From Mesostigma viride (Eukaryota; Streptophyta; Mesostigmatophyceae; Mesostigmatales; Mesostigmataceae), in contig RPFO01000448.1 in NCBI GenBank assembly GCA_009746045.1, forward strand, positions 1,034,565-1,098,564: a DNA stretch of 64,000 nucleotides, given 5' to 3'. Position 1 is the stretch's first letter, and every line of letters begins with the position of its first letter. The position numbers and the translations under genes were made by a program. Positions 12,001-22,339 of the stretch are shown piece after piece. Below the pieces are notes generated by a model. That model worked only from the letters and a program-made list of their open reading frames with translations, was not told where the DNA came from and ran no database searches.

Positions 12001-15000
12001 TTGTGTCCAGGAAAGTGCCTTTGTTGTGTTTCTGGCACAAGGTGTTTCATTGGCTTGATCTCTTGAACATGGCCACCCACTATCTGCTCAGCGGTTGTAA
12101 CGTCTCGCCAGGGCTTGCCTGGGCCCATGGCCGGGCGTGTCTTGGGGCTGCCGCCCCTCCTCTCGGATTCTCATTCCGCCTCCCTTGCCGCCTCCCATGC
12201 CGCCTCCCTTGCCGTCTCTCATGCCGCCTCTCATGCTGCCCTCCTTGCCGCCTCTCATGCGTCACCCGCCTGCCATGCACCGCCTGCCTGTCTCAATATA
12301 TGTCGCCTCCATCTGTTCCCCTGCTCCCATGTTTCCCCACCTCCCCGACCCCAGGCGATGGCCAAGCCGATCTACAACGCCATCTGCGACCAGTGCGGCC
12401 CCAATGAGCCGGCCATTGTGTTCGTGCCCACGCGGCGCCACGCGCGACTGGCCGCGCTGGACCTGGTCACGTTTGCGGCCGCCGACAGGGCGCCGCGCCG
12501 GTTCCTGGCGTGCGACGAGGCCGACATTGCGCCCTACGTGGAGGCCGTGCAGGACAAGGCGCTGCAGCACACGATGCCACTTGGCGTGCTCTCACTGCAC
12601 GAGGGGCTGTCCGAGGGAGACCAGGTACGTGCGGGTTTGACTCCCGCCCTCAATTGTGGTTGTTTCTCATCCTAATCGTATGCTTGTTTCCCATGGCATC
12701 CCCTATCAAAAGGGTGTGCTTGTTTCCCATGGCATCCCCTATCAAAAGGGTGTGCTTGTTTCCCATGGCATCCCCTATCAAAAGGGTGTGCTTGTTTCCC
12801 ATGGCATCCCCTATCAAAAGGGTGTGCTTGTTTCCCATGGCATCCCCTATCAAAAGGGTGTGCTTGTTTCCCATGGCATCCCCTATCAAAAGGGTGTGCT
12901 TGTTTCCCATGGCATCCCCTATCGAAAGGGTGTGCTTGTTTCCCATGGCATCCCCTATCAAAAGGGTGTGCTTGTTTCCCATGGCATCCCCTATCAAAAG
13001 GGTGTGCTTGTTTCCCATGGCATCCCCTATCAAAAGGGTGTGCTTGTTTCCCATGGCATCCCCTATCAAAAGGGTGTGCTTGTTTCCCATGGCATCCCCT
13101 ATCAAAAGGGTGTGCTTGTTTCCCATGGCATCCCCTATCAAAAGGGTGTGCTTGTTTCCCACGGCATCCCCTGGTGCCGCAGGTGGTGTGCAGGATGGCG
13201 ACCTTACCTGGTGCACTTCATGCCTGTACCTGTGCGTCTGTGTGCGCGTACAGGAGCTGGTGCGCAAGGTGTACGCGAGCGGCGCGGCGCGCGTGCTGGT
13301 GGCGTCTAGCCCCATGGCGTGGGGCATGTCGCTCACCGCACACTTGGTGGTTATCGCAGGGACCCAGCTGTACGACGGCGTGCTCAACACGAACGTGGAC
13401 TACACCATCCCTGACATGCTGCAGGTGGGTGCCCGTGCCCGATTCTTACTACTGGCGATCTTTACTGCGATTTTTACTACGTTACTGACTGGAGATTGGA
13501 GCTGAAAAATGGAGGTGATGGAGCCGCGCAGCAACGAAGCGGTCGCTTGCGTTTCCTGCTGCTTTGGGCGACTAGACGCCCCAAGCGCGCACCCTGGCAC
13601 GCGGCATGGTTGGTAGCCTGTTTTGTTTTACACTGACAAAACCACTGACTTGGTTGTAGCACTGACAAAACCATTGCGAATCACGTATCCTTGGTGCGTG
13701 GCGCACACATCAGTCCTTGCACGGTTCAAGTGGCTCCCTCCCATGGCTTCTCCTTTTGTCCCAGGGAGTTGACTCCATCCCCTAGGAGACACAGCAGTGT
13801 GGCTGGAGTTGCAGGGCTGATGGTTTTCTGGCACTGGGTGGATGGTTGGCTGGCGTGTGTTGCAGATGATGGGACGCGCGTGCCGGCCGCTGGTGGACAG
13901 CATCGGGCGCGCGTACGTGTTCTGCCACGCTCCCAAGAAGGAGTACTACAAGAAGTTTTTGTACGAGGCATACCCGGTGGAGAGCCACGTGGACCACTGC
14001 CTGGCCGACCACATCAACGCCGAGGTGGTCACGCACACGATCGAGACCAAACAGGATGCGGTCGACTACCTGACGTGGACGTTCCTGTACCGGCGACTCA
14101 GCCAGAACCCCAACTACTACAACCTGCAGGTGGGCGTCGTGGCACATCATGGTGTGACACCTGCAAGTGTCCTAGAATCATGAAATTCGACCCTGTCAGG
14201 AGAGGGGTGGCCCCGCAAAGCCTGTAGGCCATGATTAATTCTGTCTTGCAATCGACTTGGTTGCCTTGCAGGCTTAACCTGTCTGGGTAGATATCATATG
14301 CCTCTCCAGCCTGTTTGGGGCCATGCACGTGGCCCACAGGAACAGCTCGTGCCCCACACATTACCGATCCATCGCTCGTGCTTGTCATGCTTACCAATCC
14401 CCAGGCTTGCTAAAGCAGAGAGCTTTCCGCAAAATGCTCCCTCTGTTTGTTTGATATTTCTGGCAGCCTAGTATTTCCTTACTGGAAGATTTCGTGCGAT
14501 ACATATCCATCAGTAAGAGGCATATTGTAGTATGCAGCTGGCATGAAGTGGTACGCAAGGATGCAGCTGTGTGCGTCTTAGCGTGCCGACCTTGGCGTTC
14601 GGTATCTGCATATGAGCCATGAGAGAGCTCACCTGTTGCATCGCGCCCCATTTTGTTCACTTCACTTTCCGCTGCTGGCGTCCCGGCTGCGTGAGCGTCA
14701 GGGCGTGAGCCACCGGCACCTGTCGGACCACCTGTCGGAGCTGGTGGAGAACACGCTGGGTGACCTGGAGCAGAGCCGCTGCATCTCTATTGAGAACGAC
14801 ATGGACATTGCGCCACTCAACCTGGGCATGATCTGCGCTCACTACTACATCGCCTACACCACGCTCGAGCTGTTCAGCTCCTCGCTCACCGCCAAGACCA
14901 AGATGAAGGTATAGCAATCACGTAGGGGCCAAGACCAAGATGAACGTATAGTGACTACATAGGGGCCAAGACCAAGATGAAGGTATAGTGACTACACAGG

Positions 15001-18000
15001 GGCCAAGACCAAGATGAAAGTGGGGGCATAAGTGGGATGTGGTGAAGGCAGGTTTTGAGGAGGGGAGGGGGTTGAGGATGGGCAGGAGGGGAAGAAGGTT
15101 GGCGGGCGGAGGGAAGTAAGGCGGACTTCCATGAAGGCATATTTGGCCAGCTTGGGGATGTGTGGTGGCAAGGATATTATGCAGGCTCTGCATCTCGGAG
15201 AAAGAGAGGGGGAAACTTTGCTTATGAGAGGTTCATTGGAGGAAAGGCTTGCTCTTGTTTGGTTTGAAGCCAGCCCTGTTAGAAGACTGCATCAGAAGGA
15301 AGCTTTGCATTTCGCGGGCCGCATTTTCGGACGCCATGTGGGGTGATGGTGAGGAAAATTAGGTGAACTGCGCGGGGCATGTGTCATGAGCCATGTGCCG
15401 GTGTGTTGTACGGTGCTGAGGGTGGTGGGGTCTGGGGTGGAGAATGGGCGGGTAAGGATCCGCATGGCTGCACTCAGCCCTGTCATGGCACTGATGGGTA
15501 TTGAGTTGTTGGTTGGGATTCAACTGAATTGACCCGTTCGGGCCCTGGCTGTGTTAATGGCCCCGGGATCCTTGGTCTAACCGCCCCCAACCCCACTCCT
15601 AATGGATGGCGCGCCCACATCCGCAGGGCATGCTGGAGATCCTGTCGTCTGCGTCCGAGTACGGCAAGCTGCCTGTGCGGCCCGGCGAGGAGGAACGCAT
15701 CCGCAAGATGATCAACCACCAGCGGCTGGCGCCCAGCGAGCAGCCCAAGTACAATGACCCGCACGTCAAGGCCAACACGCTGCTGCAGGTACATATTATG
15801 AGGTCGATGTCCAATCATGTATATTTCCATGCGGACTTCTTAACGTTTTGGCACTTAGGAGTATAATTTACTCTACAAATGTATTTTCACATGAAGCACT
15901 CGGGGTTGCTTTTCCCTCAACTACGGCTACAGCTGGCTGGTTTAGCTACAGCTACTGCTACAGTTTAGCTGACCACCTGCTGGCATACTTCATGACCACC
16001 GGCTGACCACCGGCTGGCATTCTTTGTTTTGCTTTTTCTGTAGTATGCAATGCATCCCTCACCTGTACACCTTTCGCCACATGTAAGATGCCGCAGCTGA
16101 CACGGTCCAGCTAGACATTAGACATTGGATTCAGCTGCCCTGCATCCTAATCGTTTTCCACTGCCCCCATCCCTCTCCTAATTTGAGCTCTCCCCTTCCG
16201 GACCCTTTCACGTTTTCCACAGCGGGCTCACGCACCAACTTCCTGACCACCATGCCTCCTTGTATTTCACACTCTCGCGCGCAGGCGCACTTCTCGCGTC
16301 ACGCGGTGCACGGCGACCTGCTGCTGGACCAGCGCGCGGTGCTGGCAGACGCCCCCCGGCTGCTGCAGGCGGCCGTAGACGTGGTCAGCAGCAGCGGCTG
16401 GCTCAACCCGGCGCTCGTCGCCATGGAGCTCTCCCAGATGGTCACGCAGGCCATGTGGGAGAAGGACTCGCCGCTGCTGCAGCTGCCGCACTTCGACAAG
16501 GACCTTGTCAAAAAGTAAGAAGTCACACTAGGAGCTCTCTGGGCTGTTTTCTCCTGGGGGGGGGCAGGGAGCTGAATATAAAAACATGGTCTCCTGGCTG
16601 AGTCATGGGGGGTCGTCCAAGTGTTTCCGGGGCAAAGTTTTCTTCCCCTGTTTTTGCTGGGGGGACAGCAAGGTCCTCATTGCTGAGTTGCAGCTGCATG
16701 TGCTACTGAACAGCTGTAGTTGTTGTTGACTACCCAGGTTAACCCAAACGCCCCCCATAATACATTTTAATATTACCCATCATTTTCATCCACCGGCCGG
16801 GAACATACATATGGCTAGCCAAGGAATTGCTGTCGCTTATATGTGCATCCTTCCTGGCAGCATGCCGTTCATGCTTCAAGTGGAATTGCATGCTTTCGGC
16901 CTTTATTCAGGGCACTGCTGGTGTCCGTCTTGCCTGCCCTTTTCTCCATCATCACCGCCCTCCCCCTCCCACCGTTTCTCCGCTCCTGGTTCCCCCTTTG
17001 CCCACCATGCCGCTCGCTCGATAATAATTCCGCCATCCGGACGCTATATTTGCCCCCACGCACCACACGTGCCGGCCCCTTAGTATACTGCCCCTGCCTG
17101 GCCCATCCCTTAGCTCTCACTGCCTCACCCCTTCTCTCCCCTTTTGTCCTCTTTTCTCGTGGTCAGGCCCTCCCTCACCCCACATCACTTGGCTGGCCGG
17201 CACATGCGACTTGGATCGCTGCTGCAGCGACACGGTCTCCTTTGTCTTTGCGCTTCGCCTGTTCATGCGCTCGTCCTGACCATGCGCTCTTCCTGATCAT
17301 GCGCTCGTCCTGGCCATGATCACTCTCGCTCGCGCTCACCAGGTGTTCGGAGCAGGGCATCGAGAGTGTGTTTGACCTGGTGGACATGGAGGATGACGAG
17401 CGGCGGGCGCTGCTGGCGCTGTCGGACGCACAGCTGCTCGACATTGCGGCCGTGTGCAACCGCTACCCGAACATCGACATGAGTTACGAGGTCGCGGACA
17501 AGGACGAGATTACGGCCGAGGAGACGGTGCGCACATCTAGTGGCGGGCTAAGGGGGGGCATATTGCAGCATAGACAAGGACTAGGTTCGCCGTTGAGGCA
17601 TAGTTAGCACGGGCAAAGGGGGCATCTTATGGTGTATAGTGTTGGTTGTGTGTAGGTTGAATACTCAATACAGTTATGGTGCTCAAGCACGTTGGCGGTT
17701 GCAAGCAGGGGGCCATGCGGGGCAGGGTGGTGCCACCCAACTACAACTTTGGAATCCCACCCCTCAGAGCAAGCCCAATGTGGAGGTGGCTAACAGCAAG
17801 GGGTGGCAGAGCCTAGGAGATTGGGTGATCTGCGTGGCATACTGGTGGTGTGTCGTCAGTACAAGTCCGGATTGCCACCCATCAGGAGTACCCAGTCCAA
17901 TTCGACTCGTGAAGCCGCTATTGCCGTGGGCCACCCTTCCCGTTCGCTGGCTCCATGGCACCTGACTATTGTATCCTGCTGCCGCGGATTAATCATGATC

Positions 18001-19278
18001 GTGCCTTGTGTCTGACATGGTGTGGCCAGGTCACGGTAAATGTCACACTGGAGCGCGAGATGGATGCGAACCAGGACCTGCCACCTGTCACCGCCGCGCA
18101 CTTCCCCGCTCCCAAGGAGGAGGCCTGGTGGCTCGTGATCGGCAACCCCAAGTCCAACCAGCTGCTGGCCATCAAGCGCGTGGTGCTGCAGCGCCGCTCC
18201 AAGGTGGGTGGCTGCTACTGGAAACTTTGGTATGTGTGGTCATATGTTAGCATGTCTGTGGTCGTATGTATGTCGCGTGTTAATGGTAAAATAAAGTAAC
18301 TTACTGATCACCATGGTATCTTCGATAGCAATGAATTGATGTTGTATTGCTGTAGCTTGTGCATCGATTTCCCCATGCCCGCGTTGCTCAAGGCTGGTGT
18401 CGGAATCAGCCTACACCATCCAGCAGTTCCCCCCCCATGATTTGTGCCAAGGTGGGGTATGCTGTGTGATGGCTTGGCATGGAACGAGTGAGCATGTACA
18501 GGCGCTATCTCTCTGTCGTACTTTTTAGTGGCTCCCTATCGCATTTGTTCTTGTAGTGGAGTGGAGTGTCAACATTTCACACCGCAAGCATGTGGAGCAA
18601 CCGTTTGGCCACCAATAGAAAGCCAAGCAGCTCTACATCGTCGTAAGCATGTGTTGTCATATGTAGTAGTAGTCTGCGTCTAAGTTGTATTGGCTTTCTT
18701 TTCATGGCGCAGCGCATGCGGCTCAACTGTTCTGCATAGGTATCCCAAGCATGGACGTAACGGGAAAGTGATGGAAGTTCGTAAGGTTGCCGACCTGAGA
18801 CACTGCAGCACTGTCCCGTTCCGCCTTTTCATCTGTGTCTAACCGCGCCGTTCAAGTATTGCCTACTGGCCTTACAACCGAAAATCGTGGGAAAGAGGCA
18901 TCTTTGGTTGGTTGCTATTAGGACAGCTTTTTTATCCCACGTATGCAAGTTACGTAATTGTATCGATACGTCTGAAGTTTTATTTTGCATTTACCATCAT
19001 AGATTCTTCGTCGAGATATATGTTGTGTGACCTATTGCTATGTTTACCTCTGAACGTTATTTAATGCAAGTCCGTGTTGGAACTTGCTGCTTGGCTCCTA
19101 CCGCAATGCATCGCAGGTCAAGTTATCGTTCCAGGCACCGGAGGCTGTGGGAAGCCATGACTTCACATTGTACTTCATGTGCGACTCCTACATGGGATGC
19201 GACCAGGAGTATGAATTCAGCATCGATGTGAAACCTGATGACGGTAACAGCGACGATGACAACATGGAGGAGGATTAA
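2..19278 (+). CDS. BRR2: BRR2/SNRNP200 spliceosomal helicase, 3' part (22 exons)
   Basis: C-terminal ~1588 residues of the Ski2-like DExH RNA helicase of the U5 snRNP, which unwinds U4/U6 in the nucleus. Exons, all with GT-AG borders and consistent phase: 2-31, 644-868, 2494-2585, 3227-3323, 3732-3857, 4558-4719, 5029-5504, 6474-6768, 7058-7276, 8357-8677, 9730-9999, 10478-11015, 11489-11580, 12355-12624, 13254-13424, 13866-14129, 14702-14908, 15627-15788, 16285-16514, 17343-17526, 18030-18203, 19117-19278 (stop TAA). The spliced frame is open throughout. Order: end of helicase cassette 1, Sec63 unit 1, helicase cassette 2, Sec63 unit 2, as in eukaryotic Brr2 of ~2170 aa. About 580 N-terminal residues, including the first Walker A, lie before the window. 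Most introns are phase 0 after CAG. Exon borders were set by eye from family similarity; no transcript evidence was available. Confidence 0.95.
134..163 (+). repeat. Copy of exon 1 end plus 5' splice site inside intron 1
   Basis: The last 24 nt of exon 1 (8-31) recur at 134-157 with one changed base (final CAG to CAC), followed again by a GTACGTG donor-like stretch. A shorter third echo (cgggggaccaggt) lies near 248-260. The sequence between is a degenerate 12-bp repeat based on ggccttattc (about 46-100). Confidence 0.85.
1031..1690 (+). repeat. 55-bp tandem array in BRR2 intron 2 (12 copies)
   Basis: Copies start at 1031, 1086, 1141 and so on to 1636, at an exact 55-bp period with a few substitutions. 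Each unit contains an 8-bp inverted repeat, ATGGTAGG...CCTACCAT, so the transcript could form a row of short hairpins. The near-identity of copies suggests recent expansion or homogenisation. Confidence 0.95.
1846..2090 (+). repeat. 31-bp tandem array in BRR2 intron 2
   Basis: About seven to eight units built on atagccatcccacaactgct followed by attcccc. Variation is limited mainly to the ccatgg/ccgtgg/ccgtcg junction. It is the second, unrelated array in the same 1.6-kb intron. Confidence 0.92.
2620..2792 (+). repeat. Copies of exon 3 end plus donor inside intron 3
   Basis: The exon 3 border TACTTTGACAACAG|GTGAGC (ending 2591) recurs as tactctgacaacaggtgagc at about 2624-2643. A decayed form, ttctacattgacaatggttg, occurs at about 2771-2790. 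The first copy has a fully consensus donor only 55 nt downstream of the real one. Confidence 0.8.
3349..3384 (+). repeat. Copy of exon 4 end plus donor inside intron 4
   Basis: The exon 4 end (gatgaatgacatctgctacgagaag|gtgagcgg, 3299-3331) is echoed by gatgaggaatggcatcctct followed by ccgggaaggtgagcgg, with the same GTGAGCGG donor. Similarity is imperfect but collinear over about 35 nt. Confidence 0.65.
6375..6445 (+). repeat. Poly-C tracts at the 3' end of BRR2 intron 7
   Basis: Two runs of 10 or more C (about 6378-6393 and 6430-6441) lie in duplicated text (ggtgcgaccct... twice), within 100 nt of the exon 8 acceptor at 6473. They probably serve as an unusual C-only polypyrimidine tract. 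Confidence 0.75.
7358..7606 (+). repeat. G-rich microsatellite block in BRR2 intron 9
   Basis: Successive blocks of (GGGGC)n, a poly-G tract of more than 15, (GGGCT)n and finally (GGGTT)n. All are G-rich on the transcribed RNA strand, so G-quadruplex and R-loop formation is expected. The ordered change of unit suggests stepwise mutation at the moving edge of one expanding repeat. Confidence 0.93.
8055..8235 (+). repeat. ~20-bp tandem array in BRR2 intron 9
   Basis: About nine imperfect units of the type taggcatcctctcacgctg / taggcatcatgtcacgctc, running almost to the pyrimidine-rich region before exon 10. Confidence 0.85.
8696..8736 (+). repeat. Copies of exon 10 end plus donor inside intron 10
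   Basis: The exon 10 border ctcaagatgcag|gtgggtg (ending 8684) recurs as acatgcaggtgggtg (8696-8710) and as gctcaagttgcaggtgggc (8718-8736). This gives three tandem donor-like sites within 60 nt. Confidence 0.75.
8776..9090 (+). repeat. ~60-bp tandem array in BRR2 intron 10
   Basis: Five to six imperfect copies built on gtggttatcaactc, a G-run, tatcgactctatctattgtgt. The length of the G run and one dinucleotide vary between copies. Confidence 0.9.
12165..12270 (+). repeat. Pyrimidine-rich 12-bp repeat before exon 14
   Basis: Repeats of the type cctcccttgccg / cctctcatgccg form a CT-rich stretch about 90 nt upstream of the exon 14 acceptor (12354). A related CT-rich repeat, catgcgctcgtcctgac, precedes exon 20 at about 17262-17320. 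Confidence 0.8.
12681..13172 (+). repeat. 36-bp tandem array in BRR2 intron 14 (~13.5 copies)
   Basis: An almost perfect 36-bp unit (ttgtttcccatggcatcccc, then tatcaaaagggtgtgc) with one or two single-base variants. It is open in several frames, which makes long repetitive but meaningless ORFs; the splice borders at 12624 and 13254 show that it is intronic. Confidence 0.95.
14702..19278 (+). other. BRR2: BRR2 exons 17-22: C-terminal Sec63 unit and stop
   Basis: Exon 17 begins [19 protein letters not shown]. Exon 18 has the [20 protein letters not shown] block. Exon 19 has [19 protein letters not shown]. Exon 20 has [16 protein letters not shown] and CNRYPNID. Exon 21 has [20 protein letters not shown]. 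Exon 22 has the closing [20 protein letters not shown] and a short acidic tail of Asp and Glu before TAA at 19276-19278. The acidic C-terminus matches family members. Codon AAG at the exon 19/20 junction is split (AA|G). Confidence 0.93.
14890..15024 (+). repeat. Four tandem copies of exon 17 end plus donor
   Basis: The exon 17 end gccaagaccaagatgaag|gtatag is repeated in intron 17 at about 14929, 14965 and 15002 with a 36-37-bp period. The copies read gatgaacgtatag, gatgaaggtatag and gatgaaagtg, so each keeps or nearly keeps a GT donor. The first in-frame codons after the real border include a TAG. Confidence 0.92.
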
Positions 19279-19720
19279 ATCGGATTGCCTGTTGTGCTAC
19301 CATGTGGGGTGGAAAAGGTCACGTGCAGGCAAACAGGGGATTCTGTCAATGTGGCCTGTGGCTCCAGGACATGTATATTTCCAGTAGTAGGTTGTGGCCA
19401 GTCAATCTGGCTGTACATGCTGTTGCTTTGTTGGATGGCAGCGGTCTGCAGCCTTTGACTGTAAACGCCGGGAGGATTCGTAGTGCAGGGCAATAAGTTG
19501 CTAAATGCAGGGCACATAACTTGAGAGTTTCGTTTGGTTTCCAAGCATCGTCTTCACAAGCTCTGAAGTGCTGTGAGCAGAAGGGGAGGGATAGCTTCGA
19601 ACGTTCCTGGCGTGGAATGTAAGAGAATAAGTTTGGATTGCAGCCCCCAAGTGCCTGCGCCTATATCCATTTTCACATTATTGTACAAGGGCTCGAAAGG
19701 TATATAAACTAACATAATTG
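19279..19720. other. BRR2 3' flank / 3' UTR
   Basis: No coding signal. TGTAAACG near 19459 could be a green-algal TGTAA-type polyadenylation signal, but this is a short motif and not decisive. The element copies begin at about 19725. Confidence 0.4.
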
Positions 19721-19724
19721 GTAA

Positions 19725-20425
19725 TATATATTCATTGAGAATGATAGATGACGGAGGTGAGATGGGCATGCAACGTAAGGAAAAACCGAAAAGAGAAGAA
19801 CCCTGAAGAAAGTAATAGGAATCTGACACGGACATCCAAGGATCACGCCAGCTGCACAAGGTACAACTAACTACATCACAAAACTATGACACGCAGCAAC
19901 ATCGCTGCCGGCCCACCATTCAGGCCTGGGAGGGATCGATCTAGACCGCATGGGTCGCGACAAAGTCGGCCCGGGTGCGGCGGAATAACACATCAGCCAC
20001 GGTGCGAGTGAGGGCGAGTGACAGGTGCTGCCGCCAATTCGAGGACCACGTGCGGGCAGACCATGGGGCGGTCTGACCCTCGAGGTCGAGGCGGTCTTCA
20101 CGGCGCTGGCAGCACTCGTGGAAAAACTCTGCTGTCTTGGGGCCCATGGCCCCGAACTAAGTCCTCAAGGACAAAGGGGATGACCCAGTGGGGCCCCACA
20201 TTGCCGTAGGAGGCAAACTTGTTGCGCTCAGCCACAGCGGCAGCAGCGCCGGCATCCACAGCCGCCCGGAGGATGTGGCGACCGTAGAGCGGCCGAGCCA
20301 CGGAGACATCGATGAGCAGGTGGCAACCCTGCCCGTCGTAGTCAAGCACGGTAATGTCGGGGCGGTGGTTGGGTGAGTAGAGGGCGGCCCCATCCGCATC
20401 CTCGCACTTGATGGTGGAGTGGGGA
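19725..20425 (-). mobile_element. 5'-truncated retroelement copy 1, restriction-like endonuclease domain
   Basis: The - strand encodes a C-terminal protein fragment with EDADGAALYSPNHRPDI, then LLIDVSVARPL, ASYGNVGPHWVIPFVLED and an arginine-rich end finishing at the stop near 19941. The RPD...D(V/S)V pattern fits a PD-(D/E)xK, restriction-like endonuclease fold as found after reverse transcriptase in some non-LTR retroelements. The frame is broken near 20150. The 3' end on the - strand has an AT-rich tail (aatatatattacc), as in copy 2. No reverse transcriptase is present, consistent with 5' truncation. Domain identity is from motif pattern only. Confidence 0.65.
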
Positions 20426-20429
20426 AATC

Positions 20430-22070
20430 GGTAATATATATTAAAAATATAATTACTTACAGCAGAGTGAAATCACTCAAACCAAAGCAAACGCCCAGCT
20501 ATAAACCTATATACAGAGCCATGTCAAAGCTCTATACTACGATAAGACCAATGGAAACGCCTAACGGGAGGAACCTAATAGCCCTGCTGCACCGCAAAAT
20601 CAGCCCGCGTACGGCGGAGCATGATGTCAGCCATGGCCCGAGTCAGCGCCACCGACAAGCGCTGACGCCAATATGACGTCCGGCCAGGTCCGCGCCGACC
20701 ATGGGGGCCGCTGGCCCTCCAGGTCCAGCCGGTCCTCCCGGAGCCGGCAACACTCCTTGAAGAAGGCGGAGGTCAGGGGCCCCATGGCCCCAAACTCCTC
20801 CAGGACAAAGGGCACCACACGATGGTGCCCGACGTCGCCGTAGGCCAGGAGCTTGGCCCGCTCCGCCCGGTCTGCCGTGTAACCTGCCGTGAGGGAGGCC
20901 CCAGCCACGTGGCTAAGAGCCAAGGGCCGCGCCACCGAAACGTCAATAAGCAGATGCATGCCGGCCACCCCCCTCAAAGTCCAGCACCACGATGTCAGGC
21001 CGGTGGTTGGGGGAATAGAAGGCAGCGCCATCCGCATCCTCGGACCGGATGTTCGCGTGGGGGAAAACCGACCGAACCATGGCGAGCACCACCGTCCCGA
21101 GGACAGTGTGCAAATACAAATACCAATTCTGATTCTATTGGCCCCCCATGCAGGCAAGGTAGTGAGTCCCCGTGGGATCCAGCGGCTGCCCACAGCTACC
21201 ACAAGGCCGCCCGGCCGGAACAAGAGGCTGCCGGGCATGCTTGGCGGCAATGTCCTTCACCGCCTGGGCGGTGAGGCCTGCGGTGTTCTGCAGGACCTCG
21301 ATAGCGATGGCATTGTCCTTAAGACGCTGGCCGATGTCGCGGAGCTGGGCGGTGATGGAGTCGGTGGAGGCGGAGGGGGGGGGGGGTGTGGAGGCGAGGA
21401 GGGTGGCGGTGGCGGTGGGGATGGTGGGGAGCTCAGCAGCCAGCGTGCGCCCCACAGCTGCCACATCTGCAGCAAGGGGCGTCACGTGCTGTGAGAGGGC
21501 GTCGTGGAGGTGGCGGAGGAAGGTGGATTCGGTAATGGGGGCGGGTTGCAGGAGGTCCGCGGACGAGCGCTTAGTGAGGGTAAAGAGAGCTGCGAGCTGA
21601 AGGCGGGGGCGAGACCAGCCGGCCATGTTGGCCGAAGAAGGGGCGTCAGATACGCTATTGGAAAAATTGCCGTCAGCTCCATTGCGGAAAAGGTGGGTTC
21701 TGGAATGGAACTGCTCGCACAGGGCCAGCAATGAGGCGTGGGACCCATAAAACACGAGCTCCAGTATTTTGATGGATGGCAATGCGAAAAAGCTAGGCAG
21801 GCCTCTTGACGTCGAATTCGGCAAAGAGCTGATCAACGTCAAAATCACGCTCAGACCAGCCAGGTTCGCTTGGGCGACTGCACTTTGGGTCAGGCGACGC
21901 TGCTGGCGAGGCGAGCCCGAGAGGGGGCTGGGCGACCACTAGAGCTTGGCTAGTGGCGCCGCTGCCTTCTGGGCCAGTGGGCGAAGCTGCAGCCGGAGCT
22001 GCAGACGTATTTTCATTGCTGAGCGCAGCCGCCAGGCTGCGTTGCGTCGAGAGGCGTTTGCTCATCGTAT
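20430..22070 (-). mobile_element. Related element copy 2 with longer N-terminal ORF, frameshifted
   Basis: On the - strand an ORF starts at 22065 (MSKRLSTQRSLAAAL, Ala/Pro-rich), shifts frame near 21800 and continues to 21135. The latter part includes a coiled-coil-like stretch and a zinc-finger-like CGSC...THYLAC motif. After another shift comes a domain with SEDADGAAFYSPNHRPDI, LLIDVSVARPL and VVPFVLEEFGAMGPL, about as in copy 1. It lies directly upstream of copy 1 on the same strand. Because an apparent start codon and no RT are present, this may be a short non-autonomous or RT-less protein rather than a simple truncation. The function is inferred as endonuclease-like. Confidence 0.6.
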
Positions 22071-22339
22071 ATTGCGTAATAGCTAGCTTCGGAAAATTAT
22101 ATCAGCATGTGCGTCGTAGGAAGACGCGTCGATTGTGATATTCACGGCTAAATTCGGTGCTCAAACGTGAAAGTTATGAGCTCCGCCGTCAGCCACGGCT
22201 ACCTCGTGTCTCTGGGATGTGTGCTACATATACTCCCAAGGGAGTTATGTTCCTAATTAATTAATATGCGACAGGTGCACCTCCCTGAACCCTTGGGTAT
22301 TCTGATCCCTTGGGTATGGCCGTGTTGTCTCCCCACGCA

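Larger units (their letters stand above)
10478..14129 (+). other. BRR2: BRR2 exons 12-16: second helicase cassette
   Basis: Exon 12 (538 nt) has Walker A as [15 protein letters not shown] and a DELHLIGG motif II, then [19 protein letters not shown], with the last Gly codon split across intron 12. Exon 14 carries [14 protein letters not shown]. Exon 15 carries [16 protein letters not shown]. Exon 16 carries [19 protein letters not shown] and [16 protein letters not shown]. In the family this cassette has little or no unwinding activity and binds regulators such as Prp8 and Jab1 domains. Motif III here reads CSSLAN rather than SAT, as usual for this cassette. Confidence 0.93.

Noticed and set aside
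12510-13505. Long ORFs on both strands rich in a repeated [11 protein letters not shown]-like peptide
   Set aside because: They are translations of the 36-bp array in BRR2 intron 14; the BRR2 exon frame and splice sites on both sides show that the array is intronic.
20627-21494. + strand ORFs over the endonuclease-like element
   Set aside because: The - strand frames share conserved blocks among the copies; the + strand frames do not and are shadows.
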